14,223 nt of DNA from Candidatus Gottesmanbacteria bacterium (GTDB lineage Bacteria; Patescibacteriota; Microgenomatia; 2-02-FULL-39-11), in assembly GCA_016204905.1 (NCBI GenBank), contig JACQJU010000021.1, positions 1 to 14,223 on the forward strand, read 5' to 3'. How positions within the stretch are numbered: position 1 is the stretch's first letter; each line of letters starts with the position of its first letter. The notes below the pieces were generated by a model, which worked only from the letters and a program-made list of their open reading frames with translations, was not told where the DNA came from and did no database searches. Shown one piece after another: positions 1 to 5,989 of the stretch. Position numbers and translations under genes: made by a program.

Positions 1-23
1 AACAATAAAAGTAACTTTTTCAT
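1..23 (-). CDS. 5' end of a leaderless gene leaving the window; probable secreted or membrane protein
   Basis: Only seven codons are inside the window, reading MKKLLLL on the minus strand from an ATG at 21-23. A lysine pair followed by leucines is the usual beginning of a signal peptide or membrane anchor, so export is inferred. The start is supported by a perfect TATAAT exactly six bases upstream, the same spacing seen at many other genes here. It diverges from the glutaredoxin-like gene on the plus strand. The product cannot be identified. Confidence 0.55.
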
Positions 24-29
24 TTCTAT

Positions 30-57
30 ATTATATCTATCCTCGACCCCTTGACAA
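30..57 (-). promoter_or_regulatory. Promoter of the left-edge gene
   Basis: On the minus strand, TTGTCA (57-52) lies 16 bases before TATAAT (35-30), and the ATG follows six bases later. The -35 box occupies nearly the same bases as the -35 box of the divergent glutaredoxin-like gene (TTGACA, 51-56). Confidence 0.55.
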
Positions 58-79
58 ATATTTATTTTTCCCTCATAAT
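51..79 (+). promoter_or_regulatory. Sigma70-type promoter of the glutaredoxin-like gene
   Basis: TTGACA at 51-56, a 17-base spacer, and CATAAT at 74-79. Transcription should begin near 86, only a few bases before the ATG at 90. This rules out the in-frame TTG at 51 (it is the -35 box) and the ATG at 78 (it overlaps the -10 box) as starts. Confidence 0.75.
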
Positions 80-89
80 GAATTATTCT

Positions 90-755
90 ATGAAAATCAC
101 CATTTATACAGTAAATGACTGTCAGTTCTCAAAACAAGAAAAAGAATATCTCCAAATACATAACCTTCAGTTTGAAGAAAAAAATCTGGAGACAAATAAA
201 GACTGGCTGACAGAGATGCTTGCGGTCTCAAATAATTTTGCAGGAACGCCTGTGACCAAGATCGAAAAAGACGATGGCCAAATTGTTGTCTTAAAAGGTT
301 TTACCAAAGAAGAGTTTGATCAAACACTTCAACAGTCGCCAGCAGTCTCGACTCCAGTTACAGCCTCTACTCCAGAACCTGAACCAATCGCAACTGTGAT
401 TGAGCCTCCAACAGCAAACTCAGTTAGTCCACAGGCAACAGATAAACCAACCAGTCCGGCAACACCTACAACGCCACCTCCAACTCCACAACCAACTCCT
501 CCTGAAACACCACCAACTCCAACTACACCGTTACCAGAAGTGCCAACAACTCCAGCTCCCGCTGAACAAGCACCGGTCACTCCAACACCATCAACACCAA
601 CAGAACAAGCAAAGCCTGAACAAGATCAGCAGCTAAACTCAATATTGCAGAATCTACAAAATATCGCAAATAAGCCGGGCTCCACGCCACAAAATCTACC
701 AGCTAGTCCCTCAAATCCTACCAATCTCCCGACCATCCCGGAACCTGGGTTTTGA
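90..755 (+). CDS. Glutaredoxin-like protein with long Pro/Thr-rich C-terminal tail
   Basis: The protein has 221 residues from the ATG at 90, the only start downstream of the promoter's expected transcription start. Residues 1 to about 80 look like a glutaredoxin/NrdH thioredoxin fold: a beta strand (KITIYTV), a C-Q-F-S active site near residue 11 (monothiol CxxS form), and the conserved cis-Pro motif (AGTPV) before a KGF strand turn. Residues from about 85 to the end are low-complexity and rich in Pro, Thr, Ala and Gln, ending in PEPGF. There is no signal peptide, so the protein is expected in the cytoplasm, which is unusual for such a tail. Redox activity is inferred from the fold; with a single active-site cysteine it could act on glutathionylated partners or be an adaptor. 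The small basic protein follows 20 bases downstream from its own promoter. Confidence 0.75.
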   Translation: MKITIYTVNDCQFSKQEKEYLQIHNLQFEEKNLETNKDWLTEMLAVSNNFAGTPVTKIEKDDGQIVVLKGFTKEEFDQTLQQSPAVSTPVTASTPEPEPIATVIEPPTANSVSPQATDKPTSPATPTTPPPTPQPTPPETPPTPTTPLPEVPTTPAPAEQAPVTPTPSTPTEQAKPEQDQQLNSILQNLQNIANKPGSTPQNLPASPSNPTNLPTIPEPGF

Positions 756-760
756 TGAAG

Positions 761-769
761 TGATATAAT
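761..769 (+). promoter_or_regulatory. Extended -10 promoter
   Basis: TGATATAAT is a TGn-extended perfect -10 box. No good -35 hexamer is visible upstream. The GTG start of the next gene follows after six bases, so the mRNA would be leaderless. Confidence 0.65.
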
Positions 770-775
770 AATCTT

Positions 776-1021
776 GTGGAAAGACGACGTACAAGAGTTA
801 AGGTGAGAAACCAACCGCCTGTACCTGAGGATCCGGGATTATCAATTCCTGAACCACCTGCTTGGCTAATTGCACTAAGTAAAAGAGTAGCCGTTAACAC
901 GATTGATTCAGATGTTTCACCCAGCGCACCTGTTGACGATCCGCCAGTTACTAAAGTCAAACCAAAAAGAGGAAAAAAAAATCCAGTGAGGGTTTTTCAG
1001 AGTACCTTGAAAGGTTTTTAG
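776..1021 (+). CDS. Small basic hypothetical protein
   Basis: I do not recognise this 81-residue protein. It starts at a GTG six bases after an extended -10 box. The N-terminus is very basic (MERRRTRVKVR), the middle is Pro-rich with one short amphipathic stretch (PAWLIALSKRVAVN), and the C-terminus is again strongly basic (KPKRGKKNPVRVF). No signal peptide or membrane segment is seen. The charge could suit nucleic-acid or polyanion binding, but that is a guess. The gene converges on the unknown gene ending at 1052, and a hairpin lies just beyond at 1067-1107. Confidence 0.55.
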   Translation: MERRRTRVKVRNQPPVPEDPGLSIPEPPAWLIALSKRVAVNTIDSDVSPSAPVDDPPVTKVKPKRGKKNPVRVFQSTLKGF

Positions 1022-1051
1022 ATTTCACACAAAACAATAGAATTTAGCAAA

Positions 1052-1573
1052 TTATACTAATGGTGCAAATATTTTTTCAGAGGCGAAGACCTTTCGCGAA
1101 AATATTTTTCCACTCGCTTCTGGTTTAAAAGTAGGAAGTTCATTTTGTACTTCTTGAACTCCGCCTAAAACAACTAAGTTAAACCTAAATGAAGGTACTT
1201 CTTCTCCTAAATGTATCTTGGCATCTAATACATCCCTTGTAATTTGAGTTGGGATACATGCTACTGAAATATCACTAAAACCCATTAACCCTAACACAGG
1301 ATCTAATAAATGTACATAGGGTACGGCTACGTTTTCAGACCGATCAAATCCCTCTGCTATCCTAGTTAAAGAAGTAAGTTTAAATTTCTGAGTAAGTATT
1401 TTCTCTCGTTCAATCTTGTCACTTGTCCCATCAATCAAGTCTAAGTACTGTTCAATCCATGTCATTATTTTGTGGTCAGGAGGAAAAGTAGTTAGATTTA
1501 AATTAAGTCTTGCAAAAAGAATGAGACTAGATAAATTGTCAACATCAATTTGACGCTCTCTGAGTGAACTCAT
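1052..1573 (-). CDS. Hypothetical protein translationally coupled to aminotransferase
   Basis: I do not recognise this 173-residue protein. It has no signal peptide or membrane segment and looks globular, with an N-terminal helical region (residues 1 to about 60, including DHKIMTWIEQYLDLIDG) and a more beta-like C-terminal half (FRFNLVVLGGV). Its ATG overlaps the TGA stop of the upstream aminotransferase gene in an ATGA arrangement, so translation is probably coupled and the two are co-transcribed. The C-terminal codons contain a repeated KIFSRKVFASEKIFA pattern that is also the nested hairpin at 1067-1107. A role connected with the aminotransferase is suggested only by the coupling. Confidence 0.6.
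   Translation of the reverse strand: MSSLRERQIDVDNLSSLILFARLNLNLTTFPPDHKIMTWIEQYLDLIDGTSDKIEREKILTQKFKLTSLTRIAEGFDRSENVAVPYVHLLDPVLGLMGFSDISVACIPTQITRDVLDAKIHLGEEVPSFRFNLVVLGGVQEVQNELPTFKPEASGKIFSRKVFASEKIFAPLV
1067..1107. terminator. Nested hairpin between convergent genes, possible terminator
   Basis: The outer arms AAATATTTT (1067-1075) and AAAATATTT (1099-1107) are perfect, and the inner arms GCGAA (1083-1087) and TTCGC (1093-1097) close a five-base loop. On the plus strand it is followed by a T run, so it could terminate transcription from 776-1021. It lies inside the last codons of the convergent gene 1052-1573. Confidence 0.45.
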
Positions 1574-2733
1574 TTTAAATTATTAAAATACTCTCCCAAT
1601 CTTCTTACCCCTTCGACAATATCTTTTTTTTCTCCGGCAAATGAAAGACGCAGGTGATTTTCTCCTCCCTGACCAAAACCGCTGCCTGGGACGACTCCAA
1701 CCTTTGCTTTTAGAATCAGGTCTTTGGCTAAAGGATAACTTGGCATCGATAATTTATATCTTGGTAAAATATAGTAAGCTCCTTGAGGTATCGTAAAATC
1801 TAGGATATCGTGGTATTTTTTTAGCTCTCGAACCATAAGGTCTCTTTTTTCCCTGAAGTCTTGACTATAGAATCTTGCGGTTTCGACCGGCAGCTTAGTC
1901 ATAGCCAGATAGGCGGCATATTGAGATATGGTTGGTGTAAAACCAACCGTTGCATCGTGAGCTTTGTACATTTCGTTTACCAATCGTGTATCGCCAACAA
2001 GGTAACCTATACGAAATCCAGTCATGGCAAACTCTTTAGAGAATGATCGAACCGTTAATAGATTTTTATTTTGGGCAAAATCCAAAAGACTTGCTGGTTT
2101 TTCTTCGTAGGAAAGGAAATGATAGGTTTCATCAGAAATCAAAAATATATCTTCTTCTTTAGCAATTTCAATGAGTTTCAATAAAGTTTCTCTCTGATAA
2201 ATCGTCCCTGTTGGATTGTTGGGATTGGAAAAAAGAATTGCCTTGGTTTTTTTTGAGATGGTTTTTTCTAAAAAAGAAAAATCAATAATCCAACCTTTTG
2301 ATTCATCGAGCTTAAGCTGTACGACTTTTGCTCCTGACAGTTGGATCTGACCAATGTGTGAAGCATAAGAGGGGGTAAATAAAATTACCTCATCGCCCTC
2401 GTTTATGATTAATTCGAAAATGATATGAAGGGCCTCCATTGCGCCAACAGTAATTAGAATATTATCCTCTTTTATCTTCAACGAGTGCTTTTCTTGAATA
2501 TTCAAAACGATTTGATCTTTGAGAATCCCGAGCCCTCGAAATGGTGGGTATTTATTGATATTGGAGTTATTATTTATCTCATTGAGCAGATGCTCCTTCA
2601 AAGTGTCATCCAGCGAATAGTTGGGCAGTCCCCAGGCTAAAGAAACCACCCCCTCAGTCTGAGCAATTAAATTGAGTATGTCTTTAATTGCAGAAAGTTT
2701 GATGTCTTTGAAATGCTTATTTATTGTCGGCAT
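1570..2733 (-). CDS. PLP-dependent class I/II aminotransferase
   Basis: This 387-residue protein has the full length of fold-type I aminotransferases. It would move an amino group between an amino acid and a 2-oxo acid using pyridoxal phosphate in the cytoplasm. Visible landmarks: SLAWGLPNY near 31-39, the NPNNPTG motif at 170-176 (cofactor-binding Asn), SDETYHFL at 200-207 (Asp201 for the pyridine nitrogen and Tyr204), the Schiff-base lysine Lys233 in RSFSKEFAMTGFRIGY, and Arg362 in LRLSF, which binds the substrate carboxylate. The exact substrate (Asp, aromatic, branched-chain or alanine) cannot be read from this. The ATG follows a perfect TATAAT by 12 bases. Its stop overlaps the start of the next gene. 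Confidence 0.9.
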   Translation of the reverse strand: MPTINKHFKDIKLSAIKDILNLIAQTEGVVSLAWGLPNYSLDDTLKEHLLNEINNNSNINKYPPFRGLGILKDQIVLNIQEKHSLKIKEDNILITVGAMEALHIIFELIINEGDEVILFTPSYASHIGQIQLSGAKVVQLKLDESKGWIIDFSFLEKTISKKTKAILFSNPNNPTGTIYQRETLLKLIEIAKEEDIFLISDETYHFLSYEEKPASLLDFAQNKNLLTVRSFSKEFAMTGFRIGYLVGDTRLVNEMYKAHDATVGFTPTISQYAAYLAMTKLPVETARFYSQDFREKRDLMVRELKKYHDILDFTIPQGAYYILPRYKLSMPSYPLAKDLILKAKVGVVPGSGFGQGGENHLRLSFAGEKKDIVEGVRRLGEYFNNLK

Positions 2734-2745
2734 AGGAAAGATACT

Positions 2746-2751
2746 ATTATA
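2746..2751 (-). promoter_or_regulatory. -10 box of the aminotransferase operon
   Basis: TATAAT on the minus strand lies 12 bases before the ATG at 2733, giving an estimated leader of about five bases. No convincing -35 box is visible. Confidence 0.5.
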
Positions 2752-2785
2752 GTCGGAAGAAGCTAAAAAATCATCTGGAAAAATG

Positions 2786-2856
2786 CAGGGGCGGAGGGAA
2801 TCGAACCCCCATCAGAGGTTTTGGAGACCCCTATTCTACCATTGAACTACGCCCCT
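2786..2856 (-). tRNA. tRNA-Trp (CCA)
   Basis: All arms fold: acceptor AGGGGCG with CGCCCCT, a GTTC...GAAT D arm, anticodon stem GGGGT with ACCTC closing the loop CTCCAAA (anticodon CCA), and T arm GGGGG-TTCGATT-CCCTC. Discriminator is G and no CCA tail is encoded. It reads codon UGG. A short T run follows the 3' end. Its 5' end directly abuts the CCA end of the interrupted tRNA. Confidence 0.9.
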
Positions 2857-2880
2857 TGGTGTTCCCGGGCAGAATTGAAC

Positions 2881-2908
2881 CCTGAACCAGAAACAAGTTA
2901 GGTTCAGG
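2881..2908. repeat. Palindromic hairpin element in T arm of interrupted tRNA
   Basis: Perfect arms CCTGAACC (2881-2888) and GGTTCAGG (2901-2908) enclose a 12-base loop. It makes up most of a 34-base insertion separating the T-stem from the T-loop of the interrupted tRNA. Confidence 0.7.
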
Positions 2909-2930
2909 ACAAGCTGCCATCTGTGGTTTG

Positions 2931-3002
2931 TGCGCCCACCCAGAATTGAACTGGGATCAATGGTTCCGCAAACCATTACTCTATCCGTTAAGCTATGGGC
3001 GC
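2931..3002 (-). tRNA. tRNA-Arg (GCG)
   Basis: All arms fold: acceptor GCGCCCA with TGGGCGC, D arm GCTT...GAGT with the A of CGGATA at the Arg identity position, anticodon stem ATGGT with ACCAT around the loop TTGCGGA (anticodon GCG), and T arm CCCAG-TTCAATT-CTGGG. Discriminator A; no CCA tail encoded. It would read CGC, and CGU by wobble. Bacteria usually use an ACG anticodon edited to inosine for this box. It sits between the two pieces of the interrupted tRNA. Confidence 0.85.
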
Positions 3003-3023
3003 TAGCCCTACTCTATCCGCCTG

Positions 3024-3088
3024 CCCCGAACTCACGCTCTTGCGACGCGAAGCTGTAAGCTTCGGGAGCAAGTAAGTGTAGTTTGGGG
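3024..3088. repeat. 65-base imperfect inverted-repeat element
   Basis: Arms starting CCCCGAACT (3024) and ending AGTTTGGGG (3088) pair with small bulges. Inside them CTTGC pairs with GCAAG, and CGAAGCT with AGCTTCG around a three-base tip. The element begins exactly after the GTTCAA of the interrupted tRNA, in the D-loop position. Bases 3089-3095 can also pair with 3078-3084 (TGTAGTT with AACTACA), giving an alternative hairpin. Confidence 0.65.
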
Positions 3089-3116
3089 TTGAACTACAGG
3101 AACAGTACTTTATAAT

Positions 3117-3125
3117 ATTGTATCA
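3117..3125 (-). promoter_or_regulatory. Possible promoter of the tRNA cluster
   Basis: On the minus strand TGATACAAT is an extended -10 box 13 bases before the 5' end of the interrupted tRNA. A second candidate, TATAAA (3114-3109), lies closer. All tRNA pieces read in this direction. Confidence 0.4.
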
Positions 3126-3392
3126 AATCCAAAAATTTTCGACCGCTGAAAGGATACGATCTATATAGATTGAGAGTTGGAGATCTAAGAGAAGTGCAAT
3201 TAATTTTAAAGCCTCGACGAACCTCTTGACAAAAGATGTATGAATTATGAATGGTTAGGAAAACATTCGGTCCGCTTTTTGGCGATTAGACCACATATCA
3301 AAGTTTATCAATATTACCGTAAATCGAAGAATTAAATTTATATGTTATGAAAGTAAATATTACACCTCTGAGGTGTTACTACAATAAATGCT
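3126..3392. other. Intergenic stretch without a recognisable gene
   Basis: No open frame of useful length and no tRNA fold was found. It contains a 12-base palindrome ATCTATATAGAT, a TTGACA at 3226-3231 without a matching -10 box, and the hairpin at 3362-3376. It lies between the tRNA cluster and the 3' end of the membrane-protein gene. Confidence 0.5.
3362..3376 (-). terminator. Small hairpin downstream of the membrane-protein gene
   Basis: Arms ACACCT and AGGTGT around a three-base loop lie 16 bases past the stop codon at 3393 on the minus strand. The following sequence is A/T-rich but has no clean T run, so this is a weak candidate terminator. Confidence 0.35.
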
Positions 3393-4919
3393 TTATGGGT
3401 GCTTTCTTCGACGGTTAAACCACTCTTGAAAGTCAACGATTTTTCCCTTTTTTACAGCGTCTCGAGCGAGTGCTTCTCTCATCTCATTCTCGCCTTCTAA
3501 ATCTGGTCTGTGAGCAGGATCAGATTCATGAGCGGTCGATCTAGCTGCTAGATCGGCAGTTTTTGCTTTCAAAGTGCGCTGGGCTAATTCTATATTCACA
3601 ACTTGCGCTTGAGTTTGAGCTTGCACATTGTTAGCTGCCTCATCCGATTGAGCTAACTTATCTCTCGCATCAATATTGCTTATTCTTACTTTCGTTATAC
3701 CGTCAGTAACATTTGATATAATCTCTGCAGTGGCTTGACCTGTTGAAGAAGTTGATCGGGCAACGACTGTTTCATACTCACCATGAACTCCATTAAGCTC
3801 TTTTCTTTGTCTTTCTATTAAACCGCTTTGAGCATCAGCAACTGCCCTAAGCCTTTCAGCTTCTGCAACTGCATCTCCTGCAACACCCGCTACTCTACCA
3901 TATTTTGATGCAAAATAAACTGCTGCTCCACCAAGAAGAAGTAATCCTCCTAGCATACCTCCAAACATTAAATAGTACTCTATAGGAACTCCAGAAGAGT
4001 CAGTAAGCTCTCCGTTATCTTGTATTAATACTGGAGTAGGTGTTCTCTGAGGCGGAATCAAGGTTGAACTTGCTGACGGTTTAGAATCGCCACTCGAGGC
4101 AGATATCGAAGTGGAAACTGGAGTCGATACAGCGGAAATTGGAGTTAGATCTATAGTAGTTCGGGAAGCAGGAGTTTCTGTTAATTGAGGTTGTGATTTT
4201 TGTGCAACGCTTGTTAAAGTCATTTGTCCGTTAAAGGTATATTGTAACCTTTGGGCTAAAACGTTATGTTGTGTTCGTATTTCTATATTTGTTCCTGATG
4301 CATTCCCGCTGGAAAGTGTTAGGATAATCTCGTCTCCTAAGGTATCTTCTACCCGGAAGGCATCAAAGTTCCCGGGGAACATCCCGTTATTCTTTCTTAT
4401 ATCAGCCTCTACTTCAACCGTCGCCCCGGCAAAACCAGCTCTTCTTATCTTTTCAAAATCTTTTGGGGTAACACCATCATTCGTTTCGTAGGCAAAAACC
4501 ACTGGTTGCTCACCATTATCCCCCGGAAGCGGCCTAAAAACATATACTTGATTATTTCCAGGCAGGTTATAAATCAATCTCGTTGTTCTATTGCCTCCAG
4601 CCGAAGCTCTCTGAAGAACTCTTATATCTTCTACTTGGCCATACCGGTTATTAAAACCATCAATAGTCGTGATAACAAGTAAACCATCTATTGGAAGCTT
4701 TGATTCGCCAGCAATTACTCCCGACCATCCTCCCTTTGCATCTATGGATATAGGTTGAGGAGCAGGACTACTACAGGCTGTACCTACTAGTAAAAGAGCA
4801 ATAGATGCTAAACCTAATATTCTATTGTGTCTCAAGTTTATCCTAGGAAGATAGGATGGATTTCGTTCACCACGGTGACTTAGGAGATTTTTTAGTTGAA
4901 TGAGATGAGAAGATGTCAT
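3393..4919 (-). CDS. Exported membrane-anchored protein with coiled-coil C-terminal region
   Basis: I do not recognise a family. The 508 residues show a clear plan: an unusually long polar N-terminus (1-33), a hydrophobic segment (34-48) ending in VGTAC with Cys49 in a weak lipobox-like context, and a globular, probably beta-rich domain (about 55-240). A Ser/Thr/Pro linker (245-310), a transmembrane helix (315-337), and a long alanine-, glutamate- and glutamine-rich helical region likely to form coiled coils (345-465) follow, with a basic end (RRRKHP). This predicts an outer domain linked through the membrane to a cytoplasmic coiled coil. The start is supported by TATAAT eight bases upstream with TTGAAT 17 bases before it. 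If the signal is cleaved at Cys49 the protein would be both lipidated and membrane-spanning. Sensor or surface-tether roles are possible but unproven. Confidence 0.7.
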   Translation of the reverse strand: MTSSHLIQLKNLLSHRGERNPSYLPRINLRHNRILGLASIALLLVGTACSSPAPQPISIDAKGGWSGVIAGESKLPIDGLLVITTIDGFNNRYGQVEDIRVLQRASAGGNRTTRLIYNLPGNNQVYVFRPLPGDNGEQPVVFAYETNDGVTPKDFEKIRRAGFAGATVEVEADIRKNNGMFPGNFDAFRVEDTLGDEIILTLSSGNASGTNIEIRTQHNVLAQRLQYTFNGQMTLTSVAQKSQPQLTETPASRTTIDLTPISAVSTPVSTSISASSGDSKPSASSTLIPPQRTPTPVLIQDNGELTDSSGVPIEYYLMFGGMLGGLLLLGGAAVYFASKYGRVAGVAGDAVAEAERLRAVADAQSGLIERQRKELNGVHGEYETVVARSTSSTGQATAEIISNVTDGITKVRISNIDARDKLAQSDEAANNVQAQTQAQVVNIELAQRTLKAKTADLAARSTAHESDPAHRPDLEGENEMREALARDAVKKGKIVDFQEWFNRRRKHP

Positions 4920-4927
4920 TGCGCTAT

Positions 4928-4956
4928 ATTATAGCCTATAGAAATAACATATTCAA
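4928..4956 (-). promoter_or_regulatory. Promoter of the membrane-anchored coiled-coil protein
   Basis: On the minus strand TTGAAT (4956-4951), a 17-base spacer and TATAAT (4933-4928); the ATG at 4919 follows after eight bases. Confidence 0.65.
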
Positions 4957-4964
4957 TATGTATT

Positions 4965-5099
4965 TCACCATGACCCTCCTCCACCACCGCCTCCGCCTCC
5001 ACCTGAAGATCCGCCTGAGAAACCGCTACTGAAACCTGATGAACTGGAAACTGGTGTTGCGGCGTTTCTAAAGCTGGACTTAGTCCTCAAATATATTTC
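4965..5099 (-). pseudogene. Orphan C-terminal tail of a DUF2207 protein
   Basis: After an in-frame stop at 5102-5100 the minus strand encodes about 44 codons beginning EIYLRTKSSF and running through AATPVSSSSGFSSG to a long Gly run and SW before TGA. The intact DUF2207 gene at 6014-7801 ends almost identically (AATPVTSSSGFSSG, Gly run, SW). Many codon differences are synonymous, including AGT/TCA serine switches, so both were once translated. There is no start codon and nothing remains of the upstream domains. The stretch sits just downstream of the AbiEii cassette, so the cassette is flanked by two direct copies of this tail. It is a decayed paralogue or a displaced gene end. Confidence 0.8.
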
Positions 5100-5103
5100 T
5101 TAA

Positions 5104-5120
5104 AAAACGACGCGAGTTTT
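5104..5120 (-). terminator. Weak hairpin with T run after the toxin gene
   Basis: AAAAC and GTTTT arms enclose seven bases and are followed on the minus strand by further T residues, 16 bases past the toxin gene's stop. The stem is short. Confidence 0.3.
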
Positions 5121-5136
5121 CTTTAAAAAAAGCCTG

Positions 5137-5787
5137 TTATTCAAAAATGTTTTTTTGAAGTTTGAGTGTTTCATTTTCAAAAAAACTTATAAGTTCTTCT
5201 TTTGTGAGTTTTTTAACCATTTTAGGCATCATTAGAGTATTTTTCACTTTAAGCAAATCTCCTCCCAGTCCAATATCGTCAAGAGTGTAGCCAAATTTGC
5301 GTTTCACTCCATTTCTCAATGTATCTAACGTAAATTTTTTGAAAAGAAAATAAAGATCTACAAAATCTTTTACTTCATTTCTATCTAATATGGTAAAAAG
5401 CTTGTTGACCGCGATGTCATAGATATCTGCTACATAGATACCTTTCATGATTTTTTCCGGCTTAATGTTTTTAAATTCATATTTGACAAATTCTGTCTTT
5501 AGTTGTTCACCAGCAAAATCAAGCATGCGCATCCTTCTGTCATATATCCTTTGACGCGCAATAGTTTTGGGTTGCAAAATTGCCGCCACTTTCTTTATGA
5601 ACACATCAACTTTGGTATCGTCAATATCTTTATCGGTAAAAAAATCAAGATCTTCACTGTAACGATGATGAAGATAAAATTCCGCAAGAGCAGTACCTCC
5701 TGTCAGATAAAATGTGTTAGCCATATACGTGTCTTTTTTAAATTCTTCAAGAAAGATCAGTTGTCTTTTAGTAAGCAAGGTTTTCAT
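5137..5787 (-). CDS. AbiEii/AbiGii-family nucleotidyltransferase, putative toxin
   Basis: The 216-residue protein has the family hallmarks: FYLTGGTALAEFYL at 26-39 (glycine-containing nucleotide site), RYSEDLDFF at 42-50 with the metal-binding Asp46 and Asp48, Lys129 in DIAVNKLFTILDRNEVKDF, and Asp141/Asp144 in the DFVDLYFL segment that closes the active site. Family members transfer nucleotides to an RNA or protein target, and the known AbiE pair works as a toxin in phage abortive infection. I chose the ATG at 5787, not the TTG at 5832: it gives a 20-base overlap with the upstream 71-codon gene, suggesting coupled translation. The usual AbiEi antitoxin with a winged helix is absent; the upstream small gene takes its place. 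A housekeeping role cannot be excluded. Confidence 0.8.
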   Translation of the reverse strand: MKTLLTKRQLIFLEEFKKDTYMANTFYLTGGTALAEFYLHHRYSEDLDFFTDKDIDDTKVDVFIKKVAAILQPKTIARQRIYDRRMRMLDFAGEQLKTEFVKYEFKNIKPEKIMKGIYVADIYDIAVNKLFTILDRNEVKDFVDLYFLFKKFTLDTLRNGVKRKFGYTLDDIGLGGDLLKVKNTLMMPKMVKKLTKEELISFFENETLKLQKNIFE

Positions 5788-5983
5788 AATGGGTAAGGAG
5801 AAATTCCAGGAAAACTTTCCTTTTTGGATCAACTTTAAGTCTCGGAAGATACTTTTTCAATATAATGGGATTTATTTTTTCACCTCCTAGACCATAGTTG
5901 ATGATGCGGGTAAGATACCACTCCCACTCATCAGGAGTCTTTGGTTTCCAGTTTTTTGGCAAATCATAATCCCAGTTATACAT
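5768..5983 (-). CDS. Small protein upstream of and overlapping the AbiEii-like gene, candidate antitoxin
   Basis: This 71-residue protein begins MYNWDYDLPKNWKPKTPDEW and is rich in aromatic and charged residues. A helix (DEWEWYLTRIINYGL) and a basic C-terminal half (KKYLPRLKVDPKRKVFLEFLL) can be seen. I do not recognise a named family; it has no helix-turn-helix of the AbiEi type. The ATG is six bases after an extended -10 box, so its mRNA is leaderless, and its last 20 bases overlap the start of the nucleotidyltransferase gene. That overlap and the order small gene first, toxin second suggest a partner or antitoxin role. This is inference from position only. Confidence 0.65.
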   Translation of the reverse strand: MYNWDYDLPKNWKPKTPDEWEWYLTRIINYGLGGEKINPIILKKYLPRLKVDPKRKVFLEFLLTHYENLAY

Positions 5984-5989
5984 GAAAAT

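Larger units (their letters stand above)
2857..3103 (-). pseudogene. Interrupted tRNA bracketing tRNA-Arg
   Basis: On the minus strand the 5' piece starts at 3103: acceptor GTTCCTG (3103-3097), TA, then GTTCAA (3094-3089), a normal tRNA beginning. The 3' piece has T-stem GGCAG (2918-2914), T-loop TTCAATT (2879-2873), T-stem CTGCC (2872-2868), acceptor CGGGAAC (2867-2861), discriminator A and encoded CCA ending at 2857. The acceptor halves pair over seven bases (one G-U) and the T-stem over five. The D-loop is broken by the 65-base hairpin 3024-3088, the T arm by a 34-base hairpin insertion (2880-2913), and tRNA-Arg lies between the pieces. No anticodon arm was found, so identity is unknown. 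It may be dead, or processed in an unusual way; the intact pairing argues against long decay. Confidence 0.5.

Noticed and set aside
400..636. Gln/His-rich open frame on the plus strand
   Set aside because: It is the shifted frame of the Pro/Thr-rich repeat region of the glutaredoxin-like gene; no promoter or start context.
3024..3088. The hairpin's inner loop CTTACAG looks like a Val (UAC) anticodon loop on a CGAAG/CTTCG stem
   Set aside because: The surrounding arms cannot be folded into a tRNA, and the stem continues as a longer inverted repeat, so it is better explained as a palindromic element.
3226..3252. TTGACA followed by TATGAAT and a 12-codon frame starting ATGGTTAGG
   Set aside because: No -10 box at 15-19 bases from the hexamer, and the tiny frame lacks any other support.
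5768..5832. TTG start at 5832 for the AbiEii-like protein
   Set aside because: It would overlap the small upstream gene by 65 bases, and the family motifs need only the ATG at 5787.
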